DNA of 64,000 nucleotides from Alloascoidea africana (lineage: Eukaryota > Ascomycota > Alloascoideomycetes > Alloascoideales > Alloascoideaceae). Both the position numbers and the translations under genes were made by a program. The notes below the pieces were generated by a model. That model was given only the letters and a program-made list of their open reading frames with translations, was not told the origin of the DNA and did no database searches. Location: the NCBI GenBank assembly GCA_030581615.1, contig JAKTTT010000025.1, positions 124,001 to 188,000 of the forward strand, in the 5' to 3' direction. Below, piece by piece: positions 32,428-44,473 of the stretch (position 1 is the first letter of the stretch; every line of letters begins with the position of its first letter).

Positions 32428-35140
32428 ATGGTGAGAAAGCGTACTCCGATAGCTTGCTCATCATGCCGTCAGAGAAAAGTGAAGGTAAGTATCCAATACT
32501 AAAACGCAAGGCTTAGGATGGCATATTCTGACTCGTCCAATCGCTTATCTTGTTTTGTAGTGTGATCGTGTAAGGCCCATGTGCGGCAATTGTCTTAAGG
32601 CTGAGACTGGTCATTTGTGTCGATATGATGAACCGGTATGGGCAGCCCCACACCCAAAAGGAGCGAGCGCTATTGAGCAACTACGAAAAGAAAATGAACT
32701 TTTGTCGGTTAGAGTCAAACAACTTCAATCAGAGGTTGACCGAAAGAGGTGTCTGCGACGGACAAACATGGTGAAGAAGGTTGAATATCCTAGGTTCAAA
32801 GACGATACCAAAAATGACTCCACAGAAAACGGAAATCAAAAGTTGGAGGATTTAATGTCAAAATTCCAGACTTTACATCTTGGAAGCGAATTTACTACGC
32901 ATTTTGGAACTACCAGTAGAATATCTATCATTTTGAATGACCCTGCACTATCTGAGGCCCATGATGTTGTTGTAAAGGCAAAGCGAAACGTGGAAAAACT
33001 CCAAGGGGTAAGTTTTACAAACTACAAACGATTAGACGGAATCTCACTTGGCCAGGCCCCTACTACGATATTCACCCGCAATGATATACTCAACTTCAAG
33101 GAACATTGCGGGCTCCTTAAAACCATGGAAGGAATTCTTCCTCGGAAACAGCTTTGTGACTTGCTTCTTGAAAACTATTGGGACAATATGAACGTCATAT
33201 GGCCAGTACTAAGCAAGGAGTACTTTTTAACGAAATTGAACGAGACCAGCTCTGTAACCAGCTCTGGGAGGTACAAATTTCATCCTACTGAGCTTAATGA
33301 TTTCATCACTTTGGGGACATTTTTATTGATATTGCGGTTTGGATACCTAACTCTGCCATACTTGGGTTCAGATTCAGAGAAAATACTATCCATGTCGAGA
33401 TACAGCAAATTCCGACCGCTGGTTGAGAATGCAGTAGAAATTGGTTCAGAGTATTTTGACATCTCAAAGGACGCCTTGCAGCACACCTGTTTCTTGGAGC
33501 ATGCGACGTTTGCGACCCTACAATATCTGATTTTAGTGCGGATCTATCATCTAATTGCCCCGGAAGATGGTGATGGAATCGATGCGGAGGATAGCACGAT
33601 TTTATTAGGGACGATAGCCCAAATGGCTATAACTATGGGGCTCCATAGAGACCCCGACAACTTTCCAGAGATTACGGACGAAACCTTTAAAGATCAATGG
33701 CGGTTCACTTGGCAATATATTGTGGCAATCGATGTTCTTCAAGCAAGCAATCTGGGAAGACCATTGATTATAAATTACCTGTTTTACGACACCAATCCGC
33801 CATGTATGAGCGATTCCTCCCTTGTTAGTGACATCCATGGGAGCATTTCAAAACAAGAGTTTTACGCGTTGTACTCTGGATCTATTGTTTTGTTAAGAAA
33901 AGGTGTAGAGATACTTTCAAACCTCAAGTATGATTCTTCAAGAGACGTAATTGAGGATTACGCACAAAAACTCTTGGCCTTTCTAAAGAACTCGCTTCCT
34001 CAAACCTCAGAACTCTTAGTCTACACGTCACCAGAAGACAAGCTCTTAATGTCGGCTAGAATAAACCTATTACAAATGAGGATTTTAATCGTAGGGCAGG
34101 TTTATATTTGCTACTATATTCTCTACCTCAGTTGTAAACCATACGAAATTGAACGGGCACACTATTATTTACGATACGCTGTATGTGGAGCACTGATAAT
34201 TTTCCATCTCACAAAAGAAGGCATTAGTAAATGCCAAGATTATTTCGGTCATGGATCCTTGGCGATTCTGGCGCCCAGCGTTGTAAGAACAACCCAGAGA
34301 GCTCTTCAGATTGTCATTTCGATTTTGTTACGGAGCGAGCATGAACAGTACAAAAAGACTGTCCCACCATTGGATTTCATGTATGGGGAATCAGAGTTTT
34401 TGGACAAATTCGGGTTATCTTCAGACTCTCTGGTAGCAATTGAGAACCCTCTCATTTACTATGTGAAAGAATTCTATGAGATTTCGCTAGGGCTTTCCGA
34501 CCGGTACTTTCATTTGTGGAGAATGACCCATGTGGTGTGGATTTTGATGGGCATTGTAGAGAAAAGACAAGGGAGTGTTACATTCCAAAATAAAGACGTT
34601 GCTTCAAAAGGAGACGAGGAGCAAGAGAAGGGAATACTTGTGCTCTCTGACGATAGCGTTGTTCGTGGCTTGAATGCCCCAAATTCCACAGCAGAATATG
34701 ACGAAATAAAAAGTATAACAAAAGTTGTTACACCGACTGACACAAAAATTGTAACGGTTCACAAGAGTTGGCAAGAGTCTAGATTTCACAGCTCGTCGAG
34801 TTCCTCTTCGATGCCATCTACCATTAACACTGTGACCACTACCACGACACCTCTGATGAATTGCAATCTTAACGACAATGCCAGGGGTTCTGAGTTGGAT
34901 TATGATTTCCTGCAATACTATAGTGGTCAGCAACCGCAAGAGACGCTTCGGGATCAAGTTAACCAAGCGAGGGCCGGGCCTGATTTGAGCGGCTGTTCAT
35001 TCCGGCTCAATTACTACAATGATCAAGGAGAAAACGAATTATCGCAGACCGACAGAGAGTTGATGGCTGAGATTCTTGGTGAAACTTTAATATTTGATCA
35101 ATCTTTTTCTAACAATTTTGGAGGTTTTTCTTTTGCTTGA
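32428..35140 (+). CDS. Hap1-like Zn2Cys6 transcription factor, array member 4
   Basis: 878 aa, join(32428..32484, 32561..35140), with a 76-nt intron (GTAAGT, TCTGAC, GTAG). Exon 1 is 19 codons (MVRKRTPIACSSCRQRKVK). The cluster then runs CDRVRPMCGNCLKAETGHLC and RYDEPVWAAP, with a coiled coil (EQLRKENELLSVRVKQLQSE). FQTLHLGSEFTTHFGTTS, IGSEYFDISK, IAPEDGDGIDAED, MGLHRDPDNF and SNLGRPL mark the middle region. The C terminus is acidic and aromatic (LMAEILGETLIFDQSF). It starts 288 nt after the stop of member 3. It is followed by the large gap before member 5. Confidence 0.9.
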
Positions 35141-38100
35141 TGATATAAGCTGTGTGTTGCACCCTATTTCCGTTCCTTCAATTTTTTTTCAATGACCTTT
35201 TTCTCATGGATTGAATACTATTCTTGTTTAAAATGTATAGTGTAATAATGCTTCCCTCAATTAACGCAATTCTTTAGAAGTTACAGCTAAGTTTTGTAAC
35301 CTTACACAACGGTAATCGTTATGCCCAGTTATTCATAAACCTGCTCGACTCGCGTAATTTACAAGCCCACCGTTAACAACAAAATAGAAAGAACCAGCTT
35401 TTGTTCTAGGCTTGCGGACGTTTTGTACACCATTTAACTCGTTGTAACTACAAAACTGATGAGATAATATAATTAATCAACTTAGAAACTGTTGTCGTAC
35501 TCCTGGGGAAAGATCAGCTTTCATCAAAAAGCTTGTCCAAAACCAAAGGTAATGTGTGATCGAGTAACCGAGTTATAAATTAGAACAATCAATTTTAAAA
35601 TGATTTGTTTCGCACTGAGCAAGAGAAAAGGCGGAGAAAACAAGTCTGAGAACTAGCATGATCAGTGTGGTGTAATACCCACAAACCTCATTCTCAGCAA
35701 CTCTCTTGCAGATCTTTTAATTACCGTTCGAACGGTCTTATTCATCCTCTTTAGATACAAAACTAATTTTAATTGATTTTTTTTTTATAATCTATTGGAA
35801 ATTTAAGCTACAAAAAATGATATGGCAAGTTTAAGCTAACATTTCAAAACTGAAGATGAGCCTAAGGTAGTTTGTCTTCGTTAGTGAATATTTCCTTAGG
35901 CTTCTTTGTTGCTGTGTATTAGGCTTGTCCGAAACTAAGTAATTTTATATCCTATCTATGAATACTGTTATGTGGCCAAAGGAAACAATGGATAGATAGC
36001 CCTTGAAGAATGTCCTGGATAGAGGAAATAGTGAATATTATTGAAGAATAAAAATGTAAGAGCTTGTGCTGTTCAGCAAAAACGAAATCATTTTCAGCTT
36101 AATAGATCAATCTCAAACGTTAAAATCAGTAATTACTATTATTATTGTTAAGAAAAGATAATTTGATAGGCTTTTTAACCACTTTCTCATTATTTAATCT
36201 CAGCTCTTCTGAAAATATAAAAATCAAGATTGAAGGAGCTGAATCAAGTACTGTTGTTACTAGATTCTACTTGGAACATCGACAATAAGACATCAGTTAA
36301 GTGGTCACTCAACATTTGAGGATAATGGGGCCATTTCAAATCTTACTGAAATTCTGAGCTCCCTAACTTGAAAATTTGGGTTAATCTCGAAGTGAGATTT
36401 CTTATACTTAGAAGCAATATAAAAATAGTCTCAGTATAGGTTAGTGGTGGGTGTTTCACTATTACCGTGAAGTGGGCTTTTAGCAGTTGTTTGTTTTCAG
36501 CGTTCTTTCGATGCATTTTTCTCACTATCTTTCCGACCATCATCGTTTCGAAGATGAAATCTTTCTGTAATCGCATCCGAAAGTTACAGTCTTTTTGTTC
36601 ATGGAATCGCTTCCTTAATACCTTCTGTAGAGTATATCTAATTTATTAACACGTACCTCAATGTAAGATTTTCAGCCCGGTTTCATCGACTTATTTCTAC
36701 TAGAACTGGAAACGAAGTAGAGTTTCTTGCGATAGGTCTTGTGACTGTCTAATTCGCCATTTATCCTTTTCTATCAATAAAGAAAAACTCGAAACATAAA
36801 GAGCTTAATGTATAAGCCTGAGGAGTGGATTGATTACGGATTTTTCAGTGACTGTTATCTCAGTAATCTGTATTATCCTCTCAGTTGTTGGGCATAGTAT
36901 CGTTTAAAAATACGCTAACCAAAATCATTTGGGTTCCAGAACAAAAAAAGAGCAATTGAAACGTTTTTCAATTGAAAAGTTCCGTAAAAGAAAAAAGCAA
37001 AAGGCAACAACAACTAAATAAATCTGTTGGAGCAATGGGCGCTCAAGCTTCACTGCAATCGTCGGCCCTATGAAAAACAGCTGGATGTACGCATGCCAAC
37101 CTTCTCGGTAGGTTAATGGGGAAAATAGGGAGAAAATCTTCCCGGTTCTCATGTTGTTAAGTTTTTCTAGTCCAAAAATCAAGAATTTCTATTCAGCGTT
37201 TGCGCTTCGATACTTACATATCCCAGGACTTCACCATCCTCGAACACCAGTAGAATTCAAATCACCCCTTTATAAAGAGCTTCGCCAGTATCAAATAATT
37301 GTTCATACACACTCAGTCTCCAGTCTCATGACGACTCTATTGGAAAAACCACGTTATCTTCTCAAAATGCTCTAATTTTTGTGGCATCATACTCGAATGA
37401 CCAACAAGGAAAACTCCGTGACTGCAAAAAGACAAATTTTTGAAGCTCTTACGTGTGACATTTATCCAAATTTTTTCTGATTTTTATGTTCAGTTTCTTT
37501 TCAAGAAGGTTGTTTGAAAGGCAAGCAAATTCATCTAGAGTCGAAAGCAAACAGGAATGGCAGTTGCAAGTCTAGAGACTCTCGGGAATGACCGACCCTG
37601 GAATATGCCCACCATTATCTTGGGTTTCTGATGAAAAATAATTCGGTTTTTCACACAAAGTTTTCAAATAGGAAATATTCTTAAGTTTTTGTTTTTTATG
37701 TAAGGCTCCCTATCCGCATAGATGCTCGTTTGCTTGCATTTCTAGCAAGATCAAAGAAAATATCATCATACGAAAATGGCAATTTGTGTTTTTGTACAAA
37801 TGCCAATTTGATAGGATAACAAGAGAGAAGAATAATAATTCAAAAGCATAATCACTTAACTCTACGAGGACGAGGCGATTTTGGAAACAATGAAAAGCCA
37901 TTAAAGTTGGCATAACAGGTTTCTAGAAGCTCCAAGTTTAGCACTCTCCGCACATTGTCATATGAAAAAACTATATTCTACACAGAAAGTGCCGAGTTTC
38001 TTCATTCGGTCCTACTACTTGTTTGCGTTGGCTATAATAGATTATGGCTTTCAAATGTTTTGATAGAGAATGTTATTCACAAATAGTTCAGCATCCTAAG

Positions 38101-39494
38101 ATCAATAATGATCTTCAACATCTGTAGCGTAACTTCTATTAATCAAAGCAGCTAATTAATGTCCCCATGAAAGCGTATTCTATTGACAATTCGCCATCTG
38201 TAGTTTCTTGTTTTGCAATGTTTTAAGCGGCTGATCTTGCAACATGGGGAAAAGATCAGTTTCTATTTTATTTTCATGCACCACCCATCAAAGTATCCAG
38301 CCTGGCGAAATTCTACAACGAATTATTTCGATCCATTGCCTCAGTTGAAGTGATTCTTTCTTCTTTCTAGTAAATCTATCTCAAAGAGCTATTTGTGGGG
38401 AGGCTATTATTGTTCTGCTTATTAATTATGCGAATTAAAGCAAGCCAACGATAAATCAAAGTTCCAGCCAAAGAGCGCTTGCCAGCGGCACTGCAATTAC
38501 CATCAGATTGTAGACGCAAGAAAAGTTACAAAATGACATAATGTGTTTTCCTTTACTTGCCAAAAAGGAAAAAAGGAGAAATCCTTGTACTGGTCTTCTA
38601 TTTTCTTTCTGTTATTATATTAAACTTGAAAAAAAAAATGTTCACAGCATCCTGGTTAGGATAAAGACAGATTTCTGACAACCATTGTTCCTAAAGCTGG
38701 TGAAAAAAACGGAAATAGCTTCCCTTTGCTTTCTGATGATATTATAATGAGCTTTTAGCATTGTTCCAGAACAAAAACAGCCATGGTATTCCGTTCCAAT
38801 CTCTTTCAATACCAAGAACCGTCATAACGTCTTTACCCACTATTGCCTACCGTCACCAATCATTTTCACGTTACAGTCGTATCAATGTTTTGTTCTAAAC
38901 GGTTTACACTGTTACATTGTGTATCTGGAAATATGATGCAGATAAACTACCTAAACAGTAACTCCGACTAGATTTACGATAGAAATAGATAATATTTTCT
39001 GTAGGAAACAAGATTGGATAGACAAGGTTATGTGGTGTATGAGATTATGGTATGGACCACTGAAAAAGGAAATCCGCAGTTTGCGAACAGGACATGCACA
39101 TAGACGAAATTGGAAATCGAAGTGGGCGTGCATGTAAGAGCTTGTTTTTTTTTGGTTTTCACTTGTTTGACACCTCCACGAGCTCTTCTGCTATTGGAAA
39201 CTGGGCCAATAGCCAGTCATGTTGAATCAATTAAATGCCAAAAACGCCGTGACCTAAACAAATGCCCTCTATGTTGCTTATTGTTTCTATTGTGATTTTC
39301 TAGAAGACAGATTTGGATGCAGATAGATATAAAAAGATTAAAGCTGCAGGGTATCTCAGCTTTAGAGCACCACCAATTTTTCATTCCTCTATATTATTGT
39401 TCAACCAGCAAAATAGCTCGGTACACATATCTTCCTCATTGTTTCTGCCTTTTAATTTTTCTTCTTCTTTGTTTGTCTTTGGCTGTCTTCTTTA
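35141..39494. other. 4.35-kb AT-rich gene-free gap inside the array
   Basis: I found no frame with a zinc cluster, a GLHRDP-type motif or another domain on either strand, and no tRNA-like box. The stretch is visibly more AT-rich than the genes around it. The last 200 bases (CT-rich, from about 39410) are the leader of member 5. It could be a long regulatory region, a place where an array member was lost beyond recognition, or a non-coding transcript. The sequence does not decide. Confidence 0.5.
35723..35736. repeat. 14-bp perfect palindrome with everted CCG-N6-CGG
   Basis: ACCGTTCGAACGGT reads the same on both strands. It places two CGG triplets in everted orientation six bases apart, a geometry that Zn2Cys6 dimers can bind. 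It is 583 bases after the stop of array member 4. Confidence 0.5.
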
Positions 39495-42474
39495 ATGCCC
39501 TACACTCGACGACCTGGGGTAGCCTGCCACATTTGCAGAAAACGGAAAGTTAAGGTACGCTTACAACCAACCAAGCTTGACTTGAAAATTATCATAAAAA
39601 GAAAACTGTCTAATTTCAACGTTTGTCTAGTGTGACAAGGGAAGGCCAACCTGTGTGACTTGCAAAAGAATGGGTTTTGAGCATCTTTGTGTGTATGATG
39701 ACACTCCAGCCTCTGTGAGACAGGGCAATGAAGCAGAGCTTGAAAAAGAAAACTCCAACCTCAGGGACCTAATAATGCAACTACGCTCAGAGTTAGAGGC
39801 TGGGATAAGCGCTACTACAAACCTGTATTCGTCCTCAACTCTCGCAAGTAACTCCAGGTCATCTGCTCCCAGAACTACCGAAGGGAATATTTCCAGTGGT
39901 GGCGAAAATCAGACCCAAGAGCCGTATCAAGATTCAGGATTGGCCATCTATAGTGATTACAAACACTCTTTTGATGGAGGTTTTAAAATTGGCAAGACTG
40001 GAAACGCTGATCCTGTAATTAACCTTACTAGCAATTTTCAGAACTTGAAGGTCAGAAATGGCACTATTGAACATCTAGGAGCAACCAGCAATCTGTCACT
40101 CAAGTTAACCGACTCGGCCCTTTTCAAAGTGTTTCAAAGTGTGATAAAGAGTGACGAAAACAAGAGCCCAAAGTCTTCTTCAAAAAGGCGAATTCCAGCA
40201 AAACGGGCATACAGTTCTCTTGCAAACAGCGACTCGAAAGAGCCAACAGCTTTTGAGGAGATAGACCGTCATCATTTAATTCAGCAGGTAGAAAGGCTCA
40301 TACCAGACCAGAGTATATGCTCATTGTTGATAGACCATTTTTGGAGCTTTGCCCATTTAATACTAGGGTTTATCGATAAGGAAGCATTTATGAAAGATTT
40401 TTCTAGCATTGCCACCAGTACAACCCAAGATCGAATAAAATTTAGCCTAAATACAGACTCATCGTTTGCGACTTTATCTCTTTTTCTTCTTTTGCTGCGT
40501 TTCGCTTCAATAACATTACCTAGAAGTTCTGGTGCCAATATCCGTCAGATTGCATCGATGCCTAGGTACCAACACTTGAAGCCACTTTTTGAAAGCGATA
40601 TCAGATTGACGCCCAATTATGCTGATCTGGCAAGAAAAGCTCTTGCAAGTTCTAATGTTCTTCAAAATCATTCATTCACAGCCTTGCAATGCTTGATTCT
40701 ATTGCTATATCATAACTTTATCTCTCCCGAATTTAACGAAGAGGAAAACCAGGAGGATTCAAACTGGTTATGGGGCGGGGTGGTTCAAATGGCCCTGTCC
40801 ATTGGCCTCTACAAAGATCCCGACATTTATCCTCAATTGTCGGAGAAAACCAAATACTACTGGCGTGCGATATGGTCACACATATTGATGAAAGATACTT
40901 TACTTTCAATGGATTTTGGTCTTCCCTTAGGCATTAAAAAAGATTATTTCGACACAGCGATGCCTCATCTCTTTCCCGGAACCGAGAAGAACCCCCAATT
41001 TATCTCTGATATGGAATACTTTAAAAAAGAGCATGAGACTGCACTTTTAATTCGTGAGGGCTCTGATTTATTGATGAATTCAAAATCTGCACCCAGGAGA
41101 TCCGCAGTGACCGATTATAGCAAAAAAGTGCTTGAGCGAATCCTGACTTCAATGCCAGATCTTGATGAATTACTTGTCTTTACACATCCTAATGATGCTG
41201 TTCTGCGAACCGGAAGAATAAAGCTTTTACTTCTCCACCTTTCATTATTAGCTCATCTTTACACAATCTATTACTTACTTTTTCTACATACGGGTCAAGA
41301 TGAATCCGAATTGGCGGAGGGACATTTAAAAGTTTGCCTGTCTGCCATGCTGGTTATCTTTAATTGGTCGTTGCAAATAATGACAAAAAGCGATAGCTTC
41401 TTTGGATATGAGTCGGGGTCTATATTGGCGCCTCAAGTTTTGAGAACGGTAGAAAAAGCCTCTCGTTTCATTATTTCATTTGCACTACGAAATCAAGTAG
41501 CAAAAAAAAATGATAACAAAACAATGTCCCTCGAGTTTTTGTCAACAAGAACAAAGCTCTATGATGAGCTCAACATGTCATCGGAAATCCAAAGGGTAGC
41601 AGAAAAAACCGTAATGTGGTATATAAACCAATTTAACACAATATGTGAATCGCTTTCATCAAGGTTCTCAATTGCTAGAAGAGTGAAGCAGATACTGAAA
41701 ATATGTATCAACATAATGGATAAATGTGATGATCTAGAACAACTGAAATCGCTTCTCTTTGAGGACGAGAAGGGATCGGGGAAGAGTAAAGCTCCAATAC
41801 TTGAACCTCAGACACATTTGAATGGTACTCAGCAATTCTCCCAGATCTCTACAAACTTTTTCAAACAGCGACAGCAGAGTCTCTCTGTACCCAAATCTAA
41901 ATCTTCTAAGCCTTATATTCTCAGATCAGAAACACTTCCTGAATCTGCCCCATCCTCCTTATACAACTTTGCCACATCACTGAATTCAACTTTCCAATTC
42001 CCTTACAACAACCCAGCTTTGCAGCAGCAACAGCAACAGCACGGGAACATTTCAACTCCAACTGTGCCTTTTTTGCAAGGACCCGAAGAACCATCAGTGG
42101 GTGGTCCAATTGGAAATGAATTCCACCAGCCGTACATCTCTACATTGCCCACCAATCCCGGCTTTTGGAGTGATGACTTTCAAGACAACCAAGTGCACAA
42201 ATTTTTGCGAGGTCCCATTCCTGGTCCTGGCCAATTTGCGAGCAGCTCGACGTACCCCAGCATCGATGGTGCTTCAAGTCAAGTTAGAGGTTCAAGACAA
42301 GCTGATGAAGAAGAAGGGATTATAGGATTGGATGTCGTAAGTGATTTGATCAACAATAACAATCCACTAGTTCCTCCTTTGAGCAACATTACAGATTCTT
42401 TGACATATTTCACTCCTAGAAATGTCAATCCTGAGGAACACCCTGAAAATGAAACCATGAACAGAAAGCATTGA
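39495..42474 (+). CDS. Hap1-like Zn2Cys6 transcription factor, array member 5 (most divergent)
   Basis: 967 aa, join(39495..39554, 39631..42474), with a 76-nt intron (GTACGC, no perfect CTAAC, CTAG) at the shared Lys/Cys boundary. The zinc cluster is ACHICRKRKVKCDKGRPTCV then TCKRMGFEHLC. The Trp that follows the cluster in the other four (EPVWA, QPWA, EPKWA) is absent here (VYDDTPASVR). A coiled coil follows (EAELEKENSNLRDLIMQLRSEL). Diagnostic blocks drift as well. FQNLKVRNGTIEHLGATS is kept, but IGPE is LTPN, APEDGD is SPEFNEEE and GLHRDP is GLYKDP. The C-terminal 200 residues are Gln/Asn/Pro-rich with an aromatic-acidic piece (NPGFWSDDFQDN). It is an intact frame, so it is likely expressed, but probably has a changed specificity. 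Confidence 0.88.
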
Positions 42475-42666
42475 AACGGTTTTTTGTCCATGAGTTCTTA
42501 TTATTCAGGATATGCCACCTACACGCCTACATATACTTACTTGTCTTGCTTTTACATCTGATTATCTTGATGGCATCTTTTATTCATGACTTTATAAATT
42601 TGAGAAAATCGTAATGATGAGGGGAAAGGCGGAAACGAACAATGTCTTAGACACAAATACCCCGGA

Positions 42667-43362
42667 CTATAACTCATCTTTTACCCGTTCCTTTGATGAA
42701 TAACTTGAAGCTTGATAAGGTGTTGCCTCTTCTTCATCCAATGACAGTGTACCACATGCCACAATCGCAATATCCTGCTTTGGCCTTTTCATAATCTTGG
42801 TTTTAGTTGCTTCAATCTTCTTGACAACGTCGTAACCTTCAATAACCTGTCCGAAAGCCACATTTTTCTCGGCCAACCAATGAGTTACAGTTGTGGAGAT
42901 GAAAAACTGGCTGTTATTTCTGTCTTTGCCGCCATTCGCCATACATAATCTTCCAACCCTATCGTGCTTCACGAGAAAGTTTTCATCTTTGAAAAAGGGG
43001 CCATAAATCGAATGTCCACCCTTCCCATCTCCTCTGACAAAATCGCCACCTTGGACCATAAAACCTTTAATAATTCTGTGAAATTTTGAGCCGATATAAC
43101 CCTGTCCTTTAGTCTGGATTCGTGTCAGCTGGAAAAAGTTTTCGACAGTTCGGGGGACCACAGTGCCAAAGAGGCCAAAAACTATCCTTCCTTCATACTC
43201 GCCATCAATTTCTATATCAAAGTATACTTTGTGCGTTATTGGTGGATCCTGTGGTAAGTCCAGGGGTGCCTCATCTTCCTCTTTCGTTTCGAGACCCAGA
43301 GATTGAAGCATGAGACATGCCAGAAGAGCTAGGTAGATGGAGATCAGGGAGAGAGTTTTCAT
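42667..43362 (-). CDS. CPR5: ER-resident cyclophilin, peptidyl-prolyl isomerase (CPR5 type)
   Basis: A 231-residue cyclophilin that should assist folding in the secretory pathway. Residues 1-24 are a signal peptide ([20 protein letters not shown]). The isomerase domain spans about 43-212 with the catalytic/ligand residues R96 (FHRI), F101 and Q104 (GFMVQGGDF), F153 (QFFIST) and W162. The residue equivalent to human CypA H126 is Asn (EKNVAFG). The chain ends VKDEL, an ER-retrieval signal, where S. cerevisiae Cpr5 ends HDEL. The gene has no intron. It is convergent with the last Hap1-like gene, about 190 bases apart. Cpr2, the other secretory cyclophilin, is the main alternative but lacks a retrieval signal. 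Confidence 0.92.
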   Translation of the reverse strand: MKTLSLISIYLALLACLMLQSLGLETKEEDEAPLDLPQDPPITHKVYFDIEIDGEYEGRIVFGLFGTVVPRTVENFFQLTRIQTKGQGYIGSKFHRIIKGFMVQGGDFVRGDGKGGHSIYGPFFKDENFLVKHDRVGRLCMANGGKDRNNSQFFISTTVTHWLAEKNVAFGQVIEGYDVVKKIEATKTKIMKRPKQDIAIVACGTLSLDEEEATPYQASSYSSKERVKDEL

Positions 43363-44473
43363 TCTTCATACAAAGAACCAGCAAGATCTGGGCAGTAGGT
43401 GTTTAAGGTGACAAGTAGAAAAAGAAGAAGCCTATACCATGACGAAAAAACACTTGAGCGCATCTCAATTTGTGCATTAGGACGATTCTCCGGGAATTGG
43501 GGCTAAGGGCTATCGATGGGTAAGGAAATGTCAACCGAAATATTCCCTTGCATGTACCGATTTGGGTACTGGCGCAGACCCTGCATCCCACGTGATGATG
43601 AACTACTGTATTTGTGTTTTTGCATTACTTGTAGGACAACCTGAAAGACTGATCTATCTCATCGGATTCAACTTGTTCTCTTTCTACCCAAGAATCCTAA
43701 TACACATTTAGATAATATTAAGTTGTAGGCCCTTCCTTTGAATATTTAAAGGCCTAGAATTACCTAAGATGTTTCTTGGAATAGCACGTCTAAAAAGTGA
43801 CACTCTGATGCTTTAAGGAGTGAGAATGGAGAACAAAAGCAGCAACTAGCAAGACAGCTGGCACCTTAAACTGGCATCGCAAATAGTCCATTGGTTGAGA
43901 TCAAACGAATCAGTTATTTTAGAGTGCTCGAGAAAGACTAGAAGCAAGACGAATTTACACAGCTTTTGAAAAGAACCTATGAGTTACCCTGACCATGCAA
44001 GTATCCCAAACTGGTATGATCAAGGAAAAAGTTTGGTTGACAATTCTGGGATCGGTGTTTGGCCAATACTTTCTCGAAAGTTGTTGAAAGTGCTGATACA
44101 GGTGTCTTTGGAACTGTAATAGTTTACCTGTTTTTGCTCACAAATTTACTGGTTGAGAAATAAACTAGTACTATTTTGTTGAGCCATGCTGTTGGCCAAG
44201 ACATAAGATGGAACTGATAACTTTGCCATTTTGCCCAATCCAAGAAGAAAAAAGCTTGTCGAATGGCCATTTGATGATTGCCAGTACTAAATAGTCTACT
44301 CAGGGGATAACCCTTGCATCATAGTTTTTCTATACTTTTAAAAAACCTCTTAGCAATCTAAATTATTATTGCAAGGTAGTAATGATTGGTTAGAGGCAAC
44401 GTGCAACACGAAAGGGGGATGCTCCAAATTCTCTACTCTTTCGCCATCTAATCTCGCTGGTGAAGAACTCATA
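43363..44473. other. 1.1-kb intergenic region, CPR5 to HNT2
   Basis: It contains the CPR5 promoter and the HNT2 3' flank. I saw no coding frame, RNA gene or clear repeat in it. Confidence 0.45.
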
